From the NCBI GenBank assembly GCA_964530525.1, contig CAZHBH010000001.1, positions 1 to 64,000 on the forward strand: a stretch of 64,000 nt of DNA, written 5' to 3'. A program made the translations under genes and the position numbers. The notes beneath the pieces are model-generated. The model was not told the origin of the DNA and did no database searches. It saw only the letters and a program-made list of their open reading frames with translations. Source of the DNA: CAYNQN01 sp964530525 (GTDB taxonomy: Bacteria > Actinomycetota > Acidimicrobiia > Acidimicrobiales > Acidimicrobilacustridaceae). Of this stretch, positions 18,739 through 27,536 are shown piece after piece (positions within the stretch are counted from its first letter, which is position 1; each line of letters starts with the position of its first letter).

Positions 18739-19358
18739 CACCCATGGGACAGGGAGCGCTCTCTGCGCACCGCCCCCGATGGCCTGGGCGGCCGCCTGCT
18801 TGTGGTGGGTGGTGGAGGCCACGTGGTCGGTCGGGAACGAGAGACCTGGGAGCAGTAGGGCGAGCTGCTGAGGTGGGCTCGAGAGCACTTCGAGCTACGA
18901 CAAGTCACCAACCGCGGGTCGGCACAGGACTACCAGAGCATCGACCTGCTCCCCTACGTGGGGCCGGTGTGGCCGCTGCCCACCAGGTGCCTGGTGGCCA
19001 TCGGCTTTGCGAAGTGGGGCATGACCAACGGCGCAGCGGCTGCTATCGCGCTGGCCGGACGGATCAACGGCCGGCCGGCCGGCCGATCGGGCCTCGGTTC
19101 TCGACCCAGGGGGCCTGGGCCAGCTTCGAGGAACCGGAACCTTCCTATCTCGAAACGCGTCGGTCGCTCGCAGGCTGGTGACCGACCGCGTCTGCGACCG
19201 CTCGAGCTCGACCCCCGCGTGCACCCACATGGGAGGGACGCTCACCTGGAACCCCGCCGAGGAGACGTGGGACTGCCCGCTCCACGGCTCCCGGTTCACC
19301 GCCGCGGGCGGGCTGGTGCAAGGCCCCGCCACGGCCGATCTGCGGGAGGTCCCGCCGA
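18739..19358 (+). pseudogene. Remnant of a FAD-dependent oxidoreductase with C-terminal Rieske domain
   Basis: Three pieces in order match the C-terminal half of the DAO-Rieske fusion family. Frame 1 from about 18739 has RSLRTAPDG then GGRLLVVGGGGHVVG, ending in a TAG at 18856-18858. The same frame resumes at once with ELLRWAREHFELRQVTNRG, SAQDYQSIDLLPYVGP and VAIGFAKWGMTNGAAAAIALAG, to about 19090. The Rieske part is in another frame (19178-19358): CTHMGGTLTWNPAEETWDCPLHGSRF, with both Cys-His pairs intact. The N-terminal FAD-binding half is absent. One in-frame stop, one frameshift and a 5' deletion mean no functional product. The intact family oxidises amines or amino acids. Confidence 0.8.
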
Positions 19359-20285
19359 TCACCGGCTCGGCGGGACCCCGTCGGGAAGCTTCCGAGGGCG
19401 ACCCTGGAGCTGCACGTTGAGGACGGCGCCGAGCAGGGTGCCGAGGGCCAGGACGTAGAGCCACAGCAGCAGCGTGAGGGCCCCGCCGAGGACGCCGAAC
19501 ACCGCGTTCGCCGAGCCTGAGACGAGGTTGAGGTAGACGAACAGCCCGAGGTAGCCGGCGAGCCAGAGGGCGGCGGCTGCCAGCGCTCCGGGCAGGCCGT
19601 CCCGCCAGCGCCCGTGGCGACGCGGCCCCAGGTGGAAGACCGTGGTAGCCCAGGCGATGAGCACAGCCAGCACGAGGGGCATTCGCAACCGATCCCAGAC
19701 CGTGCCGAGGGTGTCGCTCACGCCCAGCGACTCGGCCAAGCCAGAGCCCCGGCCGAGGAACGGGCCCACGACGATGGCGGCCACGGCGAGAGCCGAGACC
19801 ACCACGGTGCCCACCGCGAGGGCCAAGCCCGTGAGCCGGACGCTGAGCCAGCTCCGACGCTCGGTGAGGCCGTAGACCACGTCGAGGGCCCGGATGAGCG
19901 CACCGAAGGCCCTCGAAGCTGCCCAGAGAAGCACGAGGAGGCTCACGCTGAGGAGACCCGGGCTGGTTCGGGAGAAGAGGTCGTCGACGCCCTCGGAGAC
20001 GGCCGACGAGGTGCCGAAGGCGGAGCCCAACCAGTCGGCCACCTGCTCGCGAGCCCTATCGGCGGCGTCGGGCCCGACGGCGACGTCGAGGAAGCCGAGG
20101 GCTGCTGCAAGGGCGAGCAGGAGCGGGAACGCGCTCAACGTCGCCCAGAAGGCGACCTCTGCGGCCAGCCCACCGATGCGCTTGTCGCTCCACTCCCTCG
20201 CCAGGACCCTCGCAGGCCTGCTCGCTGCCCGCACCCAGGAGCGCTCCCGGAACGAGGTGAACCTCTCCCGAAGCGAACCGGCCAT
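19359..20285 (-). CDS. YihY/BrkB-family inner-membrane protein
   Basis: The 308-residue protein starts MAGSLRERFTSFRERSWVRAASRPAR and has six hydrophobic segments, from EVAFWATLSAFPLLLALAAALGFL to LTLLLWLYVLALGTLLGAVLNVQL. The motifs GGLAAEVAFWATLSAFPLLLALAA and SRAFGALIRALDVVYGLTERR are typical of the YihY (once misnamed ribonuclease BN) family. Function is unproven; some members affect envelope integrity. Its stop lies right at the end of the FAD-Rieske remnant on the opposite strand. Confidence 0.9.
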   Translation of the reverse strand: MAGSLRERFTSFRERSWVRAASRPARVLAREWSDKRIGGLAAEVAFWATLSAFPLLLALAAALGFLDVAVGPDAADRAREQVADWLGSAFGTSSAVSEGVDDLFSRTSPGLLSVSLLVLLWAASRAFGALIRALDVVYGLTERRSWLSVRLTGLALAVGTVVVSALAVAAIVVGPFLGRGSGLAESLGVSDTLGTVWDRLRMPLVLAVLIAWATTVFHLGPRRHGRWRDGLPGALAAAALWLAGYLGLFVYLNLVSGSANAVFGVLGGALTLLLWLYVLALGTLLGAVLNVQLQGRPRKLPDGVPPSR

Positions 20286-20419
20286 CTCACCATTGTGGTC
20301 AACATTTGCCGAGGCGCCGCTTCCGCGACATCCTCAGTCGTGACAACGTGAGTGACAGAACCCAACTCTCGTCATCTCTCGTCGTCTCTCGCCGCGGAAG
20401 TTCACGTGGAGGTGCAGCG

Positions 20420-22300
20420 TTGGGACAGGGCCAGATCAACCGGCGCAACTTCATCGCCGGCTCTGCTGCGGCCGGCGTGCTCGGCGGGCTCGGCCTGTTC
20501 GCCAACCGGATCGAGGGCGTGATCGGCCAGCCGGCTAGCGCCTGGGCGGCCGACGCCTACACCCAGCCGAACATCGTGTTCATCGTGGTCGACGAGATGC
20601 GGCTGCCCAGCGTGTTCCCCGCAGGCATCACGAGCCGCGACCAGTTCCTGGCCACCTTCATGCCCAACCTCTACGAGCTCTGGTCGAACGGGGTGAAGTT
20701 CGAAGGCCACTACACCGCCGGCACGGCCTGCAGTCCGTCACGAGCAGGCTTCGTCACCGGGCTCTACCCCCATCAGCACTGGCTGCTGCAGACCCGCAAG
20801 GGTGCGCCGGGGCGCGGGCCCAACGCTCCCGCGCTGCGTCCGCAGTTCCCCACGTACGGGAAGATCCTGCGCGCCGCCGGCTACGAGACCCCATACGCCG
20901 GCAAGTGGCACCTCTCCGGCTCGCCCCTCTCACCCGACGACCCCGGTGCGGCGCACTACCTCGACCCGTACGGCTTCCAGGGCCTCTCGATTCCCGACAT
21001 CGTGGGAGCCAACGGCGAGGGCTTCTTCTTCGACAAGCAGATCGCCAAGACCGCGACCGACTGGCTGAAGCGCCGCCGACCCGACGACGCCCCGTTCTGC
21101 CTCACGGTGAGCTTCGTGAACCCACACGACAGGGAGTACTTCTGGAGCGGGACCGAGGCCGAGCGCTACCACGCCCTGTTCGCGGACAACGGCCAGACCC
21201 CGATGGTGGGCTACGAACCGGTGCCCACCCAGGACGCGCCAGACGTCTACGGCTACCCCGAGCTACCCCCGAACTGGGAGTCGGCGGCCACCCTGACCGC
21301 GAACAAGCCGGCCTGCCACACCTACGTGCGCCAGTTCACCGAGATGGTCTGGGGTGGGGTCACCGACGACCCGAACCAGAGCGGCTTCCAGCTGACCCCC
21401 TACCCCGTCCAGCCGCCGCCCGACACGGTCCAGCCCTTCATGGCGGGTCTCGCTCCCTTCTCCTACTGGTCGAGGGGACTCGACAGCTACACCCAGCTGA
21501 TGGAGCAGGTCGACAAGCACATCGGTTCGGTGGTCGCCGCGGTTCCCCCGGAGGTGCTCGCCAACACCGTGTTCGTGATGACCTCGGACCACGGGGACTA
21601 CGCCGGGGCCCACGGGCTGATCTCGAACAAGGCGGGCACCGTCTACGAAGAGGCGTTCAACGTCCCGCTGATCGTGAGCGACCCCTCGGGGCGCTTCGTC
21701 GGCCAGACCGACGTCCCTAGGCGGCAGCTCACCTCCAGCGTCGACCTCCTACCGCTGTTCGCCTCCCTCGCCCACGGCGGCGATGGCTGGATGCGCGGCG
21801 ATCTGGCCCAGATCTACTCCGAGCGACTCGACCTCGTGCCCCTCCTCTCGAACCCGGGGGCAGCAGGGCGGGACCACCTCGTGGTGGCCACCGACGAAGC
21901 GGTCCCGGAGCTCTTCAACTTCAACGACGCTCAGCGTCACATCCTCGGCGTGCGCACCCCCAACGCCAAGATCGGCGTGTACGCCAACTGGCATCCAGGC
22001 ACGGCGGTGATCGACCCCGACTCGATCGAGCTGGAGCACTACGACTACGACGCAGCCGGCAACACCCTTGAGATGGACAACCTGGGAGCGAACCCGACGT
22101 CGCTGGCGATGCTCGAGCAGCTGCTCCACTACTACATCCCCAACCAGGTGCAGCGGCCTCTGCCGGGCGATCTGCAATCGGTCTCGGATTCGGCCAAGCA
22201 CCAGTACATCGCCTACATCGGCTTGCTGGACGGCCTGACCGAGCGGCTGCTGGGCGACGGTCGATTGGCGGAGTACATCAACATGGGGGACCCCTTCTAG
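20420..22300 (+). CDS. Tat-exported arylsulfatase-type sulfatase
   Basis: TTG at 20420 follows GGAGGT with a 6-nt gap and gives 626 residues starting MGQGQINRRNFIAGSAAAGV. RRNFIAG is a twin-arginine signal followed by a hydrophobic stretch. The frame is open upstream to 20306, but those starts have no ribosome site. Sulfatase features: VFIVVDEMR (metal site), GTACSPSRAGFVTGLYPHQ with the Cys (about residue 104) that becomes formylglycine in C-x-S-x-R, KWHLSG, and SDHGDYAGAHGLISNKAGTVYEE near 390. It probably removes sulfate from an extracellular sulfated glycan or ester. A formylglycine-generating enzyme must be encoded elsewhere. The beta-helix gene starts 2 nt after the stop. Confidence 0.92.
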   Translation: MGQGQINRRNFIAGSAAAGVLGGLGLFANRIEGVIGQPASAWAADAYTQPNIVFIVVDEMRLPSVFPAGITSRDQFLATFMPNLYELWSNGVKFEGHYTAGTACSPSRAGFVTGLYPHQHWLLQTRKGAPGRGPNAPALRPQFPTYGKILRAAGYETPYAGKWHLSGSPLSPDDPGAAHYLDPYGFQGLSIPDIVGANGEGFFFDKQIAKTATDWLKRRRPDDAPFCLTVSFVNPHDREYFWSGTEAERYHALFADNGQTPMVGYEPVPTQDAPDVYGYPELPPNWESAATLTANKPACHTYVRQFTEMVWGGVTDDPNQSGFQLTPYPVQPPPDTVQPFMAGLAPFSYWSRGLDSYTQLMEQVDKHIGSVVAAVPPEVLANTVFVMTSDHGDYAGAHGLISNKAGTVYEEAFNVPLIVSDPSGRFVGQTDVPRRQLTSSVDLLPLFASLAHGGDGWMRGDLAQIYSERLDLVPLLSNPGAAGRDHLVVATDEAVPELFNFNDAQRHILGVRTPNAKIGVYANWHPGTAVIDPDSIELEHYDYDAAGNTLEMDNLGANPTSLAMLEQLLHYYIPNQVQRPLPGDLQSVSDSAKHQYIAYIGLLDGLTERLLGDGRLAEYINMGDPF

Positions 22301-22302
22301 CC

Positions 22303-23739
22303 ATGGGCACGCATCGGATGTCTCGGCTCGCCTGCCTCTTCGCCGCCGGAGCCCTCGTGGTCGGCTTCTCCCTCGTGGTCGGCGATCGGCCGGCGGGAGC
22401 GGCGACCATCGAGGTGACCACCACCGCCGACGGGGTACCGGGATCGCTACGGGAAGCTCTTGCCACGGCCAACGCGACGCCCGGAGCGGACACCATCGTG
22501 CTGGGAGCGGGTGCCGTCTACGAGCTGACCGACTGCGCATCGGGTCAGCTGATGAGCACCGGCGGGGCACTGACGATCGAGGGGCGAGGGGCCACGATCC
22601 GCCAGACGTGCCCCGCTCGGATAGTGCAGAACTCCAGCGACGCCCTGCTCACCCTGTCCGACGTGACCCTCACCGGAGGCGATGCACCGACCCACGGGGG
22701 CGCGGTGCTCTCCACGGCCGGGCCGGTGATACTCACGGGCGTGCACGCCACCGGGAACAGGGCCGCTGGCTACGGCGGCGCCATCTACCACGACAGCGAC
22801 AGCACGCTCAGCGTGCTCGACTCCACCATCGCCGACAACACGGCGTTCGACTACGGGGGCGCGATGGCGGTCTACGGCGGTCTGGCCATCGAGTCGTCCA
22901 CCATCGCCGACAACTCGGTGACAGCCGACGACGCGTACGGAGGCGGCATCTACGTCCACCCCAGTGCACCGGGAGCGGCCTGGATCGTCAGCTCCACGGT
23001 GCAGCGCAACCACGCGGATGGGCCTGCAGCCCTGGGCGGAGGCGTGTACGTGGATGCGAACGCCCTGGAGATCACCGACTCCACCATCGCCGACAACACG
23101 GCGGGTGCCGATGGCGGAGGCGTGTACGCCTACTACGACACCCGGATCGTCCGATCGACGGTGTCGGGCAACCAGGCCGGGGGACGGGGTGGAGGCGTTC
23201 TCTCGTTCGCCGACGTGGAGATCGAGAGCTCAACGATCGCGTCGAACATCGCCGGAGTCGCTGGTGGCGGCGTCGCCGGCGAGGGCTTCACCGTGAGCAC
23301 CACGTACGTGACCCTCGACCGCAACGAGGCACCCGCCGGCGCCAACGTCGACCTCGCCGGAGGGGTTCTCTCGGCGTTCGCCACCGTGGTAGCGGACGCG
23401 ATCGGCGCCGAGAGCTGCGCGGGTGTCGTCGGCGGCTCGCTGGGCCACAACTACGAGGCCGGCTCCGGCGTCTGCGGCTTCGAAGCGGCGACGGACGTCC
23501 GCTCGGGCGAGAGCCCTGGGCTCGGAGAGCTGGGAGCCAACGGTGGTCCCACGCTCACCGAGGCCCCCTCTCCCGACAGCCCGCTGGTGAACGCCATCGG
23601 GGCGACCGATCCGGGCTGCTCCGGCGTCGACCAGCGCGGCGTGCCACGCCCCCAGGACGGAGCATGCGACATCGGGGCGGTCGAGCTCGATCCCGGCGGC
23701 TCCGACCGCCCTCTCACCGTCCCCCGCTTCACCGGCTAG
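22303..23739 (+). CDS. Secreted right-handed beta-helix protein
   Basis: The 478-residue protein has a signal peptide (LACLFAAGALVVGFSLVVGDRPAGA). The body is built of helix turns with repeated STIADNTA, STIADNSV, GGGIYVH, GGGVYVD and STVSGNQAGGRGGGV motifs, as in polymorphic-membrane-protein/pectate-lyase-like folds. The C-terminus (GPTLTEAPSPDSPLVNAIG, CSGVDQRGVPRPQDGACDIGAVEL) is a choice-of-anchor Q-type domain. Because it starts 2 nt after the sulfatase stop, the two are surely co-translated. It may bind or cleave the same extracellular polysaccharide, but no catalytic residues can be assigned. Confidence 0.85.
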   Translation: MGTHRMSRLACLFAAGALVVGFSLVVGDRPAGAATIEVTTTADGVPGSLREALATANATPGADTIVLGAGAVYELTDCASGQLMSTGGALTIEGRGATIRQTCPARIVQNSSDALLTLSDVTLTGGDAPTHGGAVLSTAGPVILTGVHATGNRAAGYGGAIYHDSDSTLSVLDSTIADNTAFDYGGAMAVYGGLAIESSTIADNSVTADDAYGGGIYVHPSAPGAAWIVSSTVQRNHADGPAALGGGVYVDANALEITDSTIADNTAGADGGGVYAYYDTRIVRSTVSGNQAGGRGGGVLSFADVEIESSTIASNIAGVAGGGVAGEGFTVSTTYVTLDRNEAPAGANVDLAGGVLSAFATVVADAIGAESCAGVVGGSLGHNYEAGSGVCGFEAATDVRSGESPGLGELGANGGPTLTEAPSPDSPLVNAIGATDPGCSGVDQRGVPRPQDGACDIGAVELDPGGSDRPLTVPRFTG

Positions 23740-23766
23740 CGGTGCCGGATCAGGCGGCGCCGGAGA

Positions 23767-24060
23767 TCAGCTCGGTGTGCCCTGGCGTAGGTCGAGCAGC
23801 TCTTTGAGCCGCGTGGAGCTGGCGCCGGAGATGTCGAAGGTCTTGCTCCGGCTCTTCGATCCCCGCACGAGGACGACCTCGCGAGGAGGTACCCCGAAGG
23901 CGTCGGCGAGGACTCGCCGGGCCTCCTCGTTGGCCTTCCCCTCCAGGGCTGGGGCCGCCACCCGCACGACCAGCACCGGTGGATCGTCGGTTCCGTAGCG
24001 CCCGCCCACCCCCGGCTTGCGCGAACCGGGCTGGACCCGCACAGCGACCTTCACGCGCAC
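23767..24060 (-). CDS. DUF167/YggU-family protein
   Basis: The 97-residue protein starts at GTG 24060 (alternative GTG 24054). It has the complete small DUF167 fold: VKVAVRVQPGSRKPGV, VVRVAAPALEGKANEEARRVLADAFGVPPREVVLVRGSKSRSKTFDI. Length and motifs match the family, whose biochemical role is unknown. The frame is open far upstream across the neighbouring genes, but homology begins only here. Confidence 0.88.
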   Translation of the reverse strand: MRVKVAVRVQPGSRKPGVGGRYGTDDPPVLVVRVAAPALEGKANEEARRVLADAFGVPPREVVLVRGSKSRSKTFDISGASSTRLKELLDLRQGTPS

Positions 24061-24174
24061 CGAGGATAGGTGGCACATCGAGCGACGCAGCAGCCCGTCG
24101 ATGGAAGACTGAGTCGGCGAACGGAGCGCATCCCGATCGACGGAGCGCATCCCCATCGAATGGAGGAACCCCGC

Positions 24175-24594
24175 ATGGCCTTTCACCCCTACCTCTTCTT
24201 CGGCGGAAACTGCCGGGAAGCGTTCACTCGCTACCAGGAGATCTTCGGGGGCGAGCTGACCCTGCTCACCATGGCCGACGTACCCGACGCCGAAGAGGTG
24301 CCTGCCGAGCAGGCCGACATGATCATCCACTCCTCGTTGATGATCGGCGACGAGATGCTGATGGCGTCGGACGACCCGATGTCGACCGACTTCGGACCTG
24401 TCCAAGGGATGATGGTGAGCTACACGTCCACCGACGCCGACGACGCCCGGCGCGTCTTCGAGGCGCTCGCCGAGGGCGGCGAGGTGACGCAGGAGCTGAT
24501 GGCCACGTTCTTCTCCCCGGCCTTCGGGCTGTGCGTCGACCGCTTCGGCACCCCTTGGATGGTGTCTGCCCCACGCGAGGACGAGACCAGCTAG
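24175..24594 (+). CDS. VOC-family PhnB-like protein
   Basis: GGAGG lies 8 nt before the ATG at 24175. The 139-residue product begins MAFHPYLFFGGNCREAFTRYQEIFGGELTLLTM and ends FFSPAFGLCVDRFGTPWMVSAP, matching the PhnB-like VOC group closely, including the DRFGTPWM closing motif. Family members have been linked to antibiotic binding or remain uncharacterised. It is a stand-alone gene divergent from the DUF167 gene. Confidence 0.9.
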   Translation: MAFHPYLFFGGNCREAFTRYQEIFGGELTLLTMADVPDAEEVPAEQADMIIHSSLMIGDEMLMASDDPMSTDFGPVQGMMVSYTSTDADDARRVFEALAEGGEVTQELMATFFSPAFGLCVDRFGTPWMVSAPREDETS

Positions 24595-24631
24595 ACCTGC
24601 CTGCGACGGTCCGCCGCAGCGGAGGCGCGCC

Positions 24632-25375
24632 TCAAGTCCGGCGACCTCCGCTGCCCCTCTGGAGGATCGACGAGGCGAAGCGGTCGAGGACCCTGGTGCG
24701 GGCGGGCTCCCATGCCCGGAGCGCGCCGGGCGTCGTCTCCCTGATCCCGTCTGCGCCACCGGGTGCCATAGCCGCTTCGGCAGGGAACGCTGAGAGGAAC
24801 CCGGCCACCGATGCCTCGTCCACCTCCAAGTGGAACTGGAACCCCCACGCGCACGGGCCGATCCGGAAGGCCTGGTTGCGGTAGTTGGCGCTCGATGCCA
24901 AGTGGACGGCTCGGCTGGGTAGGTCGAACGTCTCGCCGTGCCAGTGGAGCACCGTCGGCTGATCACCCGAGACCAGGGACTCGCCGAGCACGGGATCTCC
25001 GGCTGCTCCCGGCTCGATGCGCACCGGCGCCCAACCGATCTCAGGTCCCGAACCGGCACGGACCTCAGCTCCACCTGCCGCTGCGAGCAGCTGCGCTCCC
25101 AGGCAGAAGCCGACCACGGGGATCTCCTGGACCAGTGCTTCTCGTAGCAGTGCCACCTCGGCGTCCCGCGTTGGAAAGCCATCGTCGCTGATGGCCGACA
25201 TGGGCCCGCCCATCACCACCAGCGCATCGTGGCCATCCAGCCCCTCCGGCAGCTCTTGGCCCAGGTCCACCCTCACGACCTGCGCGAGGCACCCGGCACG
25301 ATCCAGCGCCTCGCCAAGCCGGGCAGGGGCTTCCACCTCGTGGTGCTGGACGACCAGCGCTGTCGGCGCGGTCAC
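24632..25375 (-). CDS. Class I glutamine amidotransferase-like protein
   Basis: The 247-residue GATase1 domain has nucleophile Cys in VVGFCLGAQLLAAAGG and the His of the triad in WGFQFHLEVDEAS. LVVMGGPMSAISDDGFPTRD gives the oxyanion strand. It lacks a synthetase domain and so resembles the stand-alone GuaA-like or gamma-glutamyl-hydrolase-type proteins (COG0518). Substrate is unknown. It is the last minus-strand gene of a group that also holds the SHOCT and DUF6325 genes, but gaps of 51 nt leave co-transcription open. Confidence 0.87.
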   Translation of the reverse strand: MTAPTALVVQHHEVEAPARLGEALDRAGCLAQVVRVDLGQELPEGLDGHDALVVMGGPMSAISDDGFPTRDAEVALLREALVQEIPVVGFCLGAQLLAAAGGAEVRAGSGPEIGWAPVRIEPGAAGDPVLGESLVSGDQPTVLHWHGETFDLPSRAVHLASSANYRNQAFRIGPCAWGFQFHLEVDEASVAGFLSAFPAEAAMAPGGADGIRETTPGALRAWEPARTRVLDRFASSILQRGSGGRRT

Positions 25376-25426
25376 AGGGGGCTGCGCACCTGGGTGCTCG
25401 GCGGCCGGTCGCTCGGGGCTCGGTGT

Positions 25427-25753
25427 TCAGATGCCGAGGATGCTGGCCTTCTTGGCCGCGAACTCCTCGTCGGTCAGCACTCCGGCGTCGCGCAGCTCGG
25501 CGAGCTTCTTGAGCTGGTCGACGGCGTCGTCGGTGAGACGATCACCCTCAGGCGCCGCCGCCGCCGGGCTTGGCGGAGGTGGAGGAGGGGGCACCGGCTG
25601 CTGCGCTTGCTGCGCGCTGGCCTGGGCCTTCGCCTCCCGCTTGCTCGCCACCCTGCCGGAGACGGCGGTGGCGGTGCCGGCCACCACGGCTGTGCGAGCG
25701 GCTGTGCCGATCAACCCTGGGCGCCCTACGCGCCCTACACCTCGACGGATCAC
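25427..25753 (-). CDS. SHOCT-domain protein
   Basis: GTG at 25753 follows GAGGAGG. The 108-residue protein has a weakly hydrophobic N-terminal part (LIGTAARTAVVAGTATAVSG), a Gln/Ala then poly-Pro linker (QQPVPPPPPPPSP), and a C-terminal SHOCT domain (DAVDQLKKLAELRDAGVLTDEEFAAKKASILGI). SHOCT is a short helical oligomerisation or binding module. The DUF6325 gene is 30 nt upstream in the same direction. Confidence 0.88.
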   Translation of the reverse strand: MIRRGVGRVGRPGLIGTAARTAVVAGTATAVSGRVASKREAKAQASAQQAQQPVPPPPPPPSPAAAAPEGDRLTDDAVDQLKKLAELRDAGVLTDEEFAAKKASILGI

Positions 25754-25783
25754 GTGTGCCTCCTCATCGTTCGATCCATTCGC

Positions 25784-26212
25784 TCAGCTGCGTGCCGAGT
25801 CCGCCAGTGATGCCAGCGCCTCCTGCGCGACTGCGTGCGGCACACGACCGCCCGCCACCAGCTGGCCTCCAGCATCGCGGATCGCTCGGCCCAGGCCCTT
25901 GGCCCACGTGTCCTCCCACAGGATGAACAGTGCTGCAGCGCCGGGCGCCAACTCGTCGGCGACCTCGAAGATGTCGTCCTCCGACACGAGGCCGTCGGCC
26001 TCGCCGTCGATCTCGGCGAAGGCCTCGGCTAGCTCGACGTCGTCGTACTCGAACCACGCGACGGTGCCGTCGTGGTCCTTCTTGACGAAGACGAGGTCGA
26101 GGATCCGCACGAGCCCCCGGTCGACGATGTCGGCGATCTCGGGCACGATCTCGCCCTTGAACCGGCCCTCCGGGAACTCGATGACCACGTACTCGATCGG
26201 ACCGAGCTCCAT
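25784..26212 (-). CDS. DUF6325-type protein
   Basis: ATG at 26212 has GGAGG 5 nt upstream; the GTG at 26218 overlaps that ribosome site and is rejected. The 142-residue product (MELGPIEYVVIEFPEGRFKGEIVPEIADIVDRGLVRILDLVFVKKDHDG) is acidic and soluble, with an Ala/Leu-rich C-terminal part around LFILWEDTWAKGLGRAIRDAGGQLVAGGRVP. This fits the DUF6325 family, often seen next to SHOCT genes as here. Function is unknown. Confidence 0.82.
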   Translation of the reverse strand: MELGPIEYVVIEFPEGRFKGEIVPEIADIVDRGLVRILDLVFVKKDHDGTVAWFEYDDVELAEAFAEIDGEADGLVSEDDIFEVADELAPGAAALFILWEDTWAKGLGRAIRDAGGQLVAGGRVPHAVAQEALASLADSARS

Positions 26213-26349
26213 CGACACCTCCTATCGTTCGTCGGGAGCGCCGATCCTACCCACTCGACCTCGAGCGAAGAGCCGCGGGTGAGAGGGCCGGGCAGGTGCG
26301 TGATCGCCGACCGTGGCCCCACTCCCCCTTGTGGCTAGCTTCTACGGCG

Positions 26350-26820
26350 ATGCAGGGGGATGTGACGGTTCGGGTGGATGCTCCAGCCTCGGCCGTGTGG
26401 GACGTCGTGAGCGACGTGACCCGCATCGGCGAGCTGAGCCCTGAGACCTTCGAGGCGAAGTGGATCGACGGCTCCACCGGCCCGGCGGTCGGGGCCCGCT
26501 TCATGGGACACGTGCGGCGCAACGGCAGAGGACCCACCTACTGGACCAGTTGCAGGGTGACGGCATGTGAGCCCGAGCGCGTCTTCGAGTTCGGGGTGGA
26601 GACCATGGGCAAGGTGCTCAACACCTGGCGCTACGACCTGGTTCCCCTCGATGGCGGTGCCACAACGGAGGTGACCGAGTCCTTCCGGCTCACTCCCACG
26701 TTCTGGCTGCGCTTCTACTGGTGGATCCTCGGCTCGGCGAGGGGCCGGACCAACCAGCGCGGGATGGCCCAGACCCTGGCAAGGGTGAAGGAGATCGCCG
26801 AGCGCTCCCAGCGCTCGTAG
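26350..26820 (+). CDS. SRPBCC-family (START-like) protein
   Basis: ATG at 26350 gives 156 residues: MQGDVTVRVDAPASAVWDVVSDVTRIGELSPETFEAKWIDG, the usual N-terminus of the polyketide-cyclase/dehydrase branch of SRPBCC. The fold binds a hydrophobic ligand in a deep pocket. A TAGCTT box ends 8 nt before the ATG and no ribosome site is present, so the message may be leaderless. It stands alone between divergent and convergent neighbours, and its ligand is unknown. Confidence 0.87.
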   Translation: MQGDVTVRVDAPASAVWDVVSDVTRIGELSPETFEAKWIDGSTGPAVGARFMGHVRRNGRGPTYWTSCRVTACEPERVFEFGVETMGKVLNTWRYDLVPLDGGATTEVTESFRLTPTFWLRFYWWILGSARGRTNQRGMAQTLARVKEIAERSQRS

Positions 26821-26883
26821 CCGTTCCGGCACCTTGCCGGTCAAGGATGGTAGACCGTTGGGCAGCACCGCAGGCGTGTGGCC

Positions 26884-27342
26884 TCAGATCTCGAATACCT
26901 CCCCGGGAGGGAACCGAGCCATGGTGCGGTACCTGCGGTGAGCGAACCACCAGCTGCCGTCGCGCCGGAGGTACGTGTCGCGGTACAGGCCGAAGATCTC
27001 GTTCCGGTCGGTCTCGCCGACCTCCTGGCGCAGCTCGCACATGAAGACCCTTGCTGTCGCCTTGTCGACGTCGCCGTCGGGCCACAGCTCGACGTGCGCG
27101 TTGAGGATGACGAACTCGAAGAAGCTGAAGCGCTCGAGCGCCGACGATATGAAGTGGCCGAGATCGACCGGTCCGAAGATCTCCCGACGCTCCGACGTGA
27201 CGAGGTCGAGATCGACCGTGGCATCAGGAAGGAACAGGTCGGCCAGCTCGGGCCACGCCCGCCGGTTGACCACATCAGCGTAGGCGCTCTGCAACCTGGA
27301 GATCGAGATGTGGTCGACGGTCTGTCGCAGATCCTCGTCCAC
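26884..27342 (-). CDS. SnoaL-like (NTF2-fold) protein
   Basis: GTG at 27342 has GGAGG just upstream. The 152-residue protein carries the SnoaL_4 pattern: ISRLQSAYADVVNRRAWPELADLFLPDATVDLDL near the N-terminus and GLYRDTYLRRDGSWWFAHRRYRTMARFPPG at the end. These proteins act as small isomerases, dehydratases or ligand binders and are abundant in steroid- and aromatic-degrading actinobacteria. A second SnoaL-like protein lies at 43283. Confidence 0.88.
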   Translation of the reverse strand: MDEDLRQTVDHISISRLQSAYADVVNRRAWPELADLFLPDATVDLDLVTSERREIFGPVDLGHFISSALERFSFFEFVILNAHVELWPDGDVDKATARVFMCELRQEVGETDRNEIFGLYRDTYLRRDGSWWFAHRRYRTMARFPPGEVFEI

Positions 27343-27536
27343 CTGCCTCCCACCTCCCCTAGGGGCCGGCCCCCGATTCGCCAGCTGACATCGGCCCTTC
27401 TGCCCAGTTCTATCCGGTGAAGCGCCGCGTGGCGAGGAGCGATCCCCTCAGCGCTGCGGCTCAAGCTCTGGCTCCACCCGGCAAAGCACCTGGTCAGCAT
27501 GGAATCCAAACTCGAGGTGCCCCGGGGGCATAGCAC
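27343..27536. other. Non-coding spacer before the island
   Basis: This is the upstream region of the SnoaL-like gene and probably holds its promoter. I see no gene, RNA or clear repeat in it before the tRNA-like sequence at 27537. Confidence 0.5.

Noticed and set aside
18615..19181. 188-codon plus-strand open frame as a real gene
   Set aside because: Its sequence is a wrong-frame reading of the FAD-Rieske remnant, whose homology lies in the other two plus frames.
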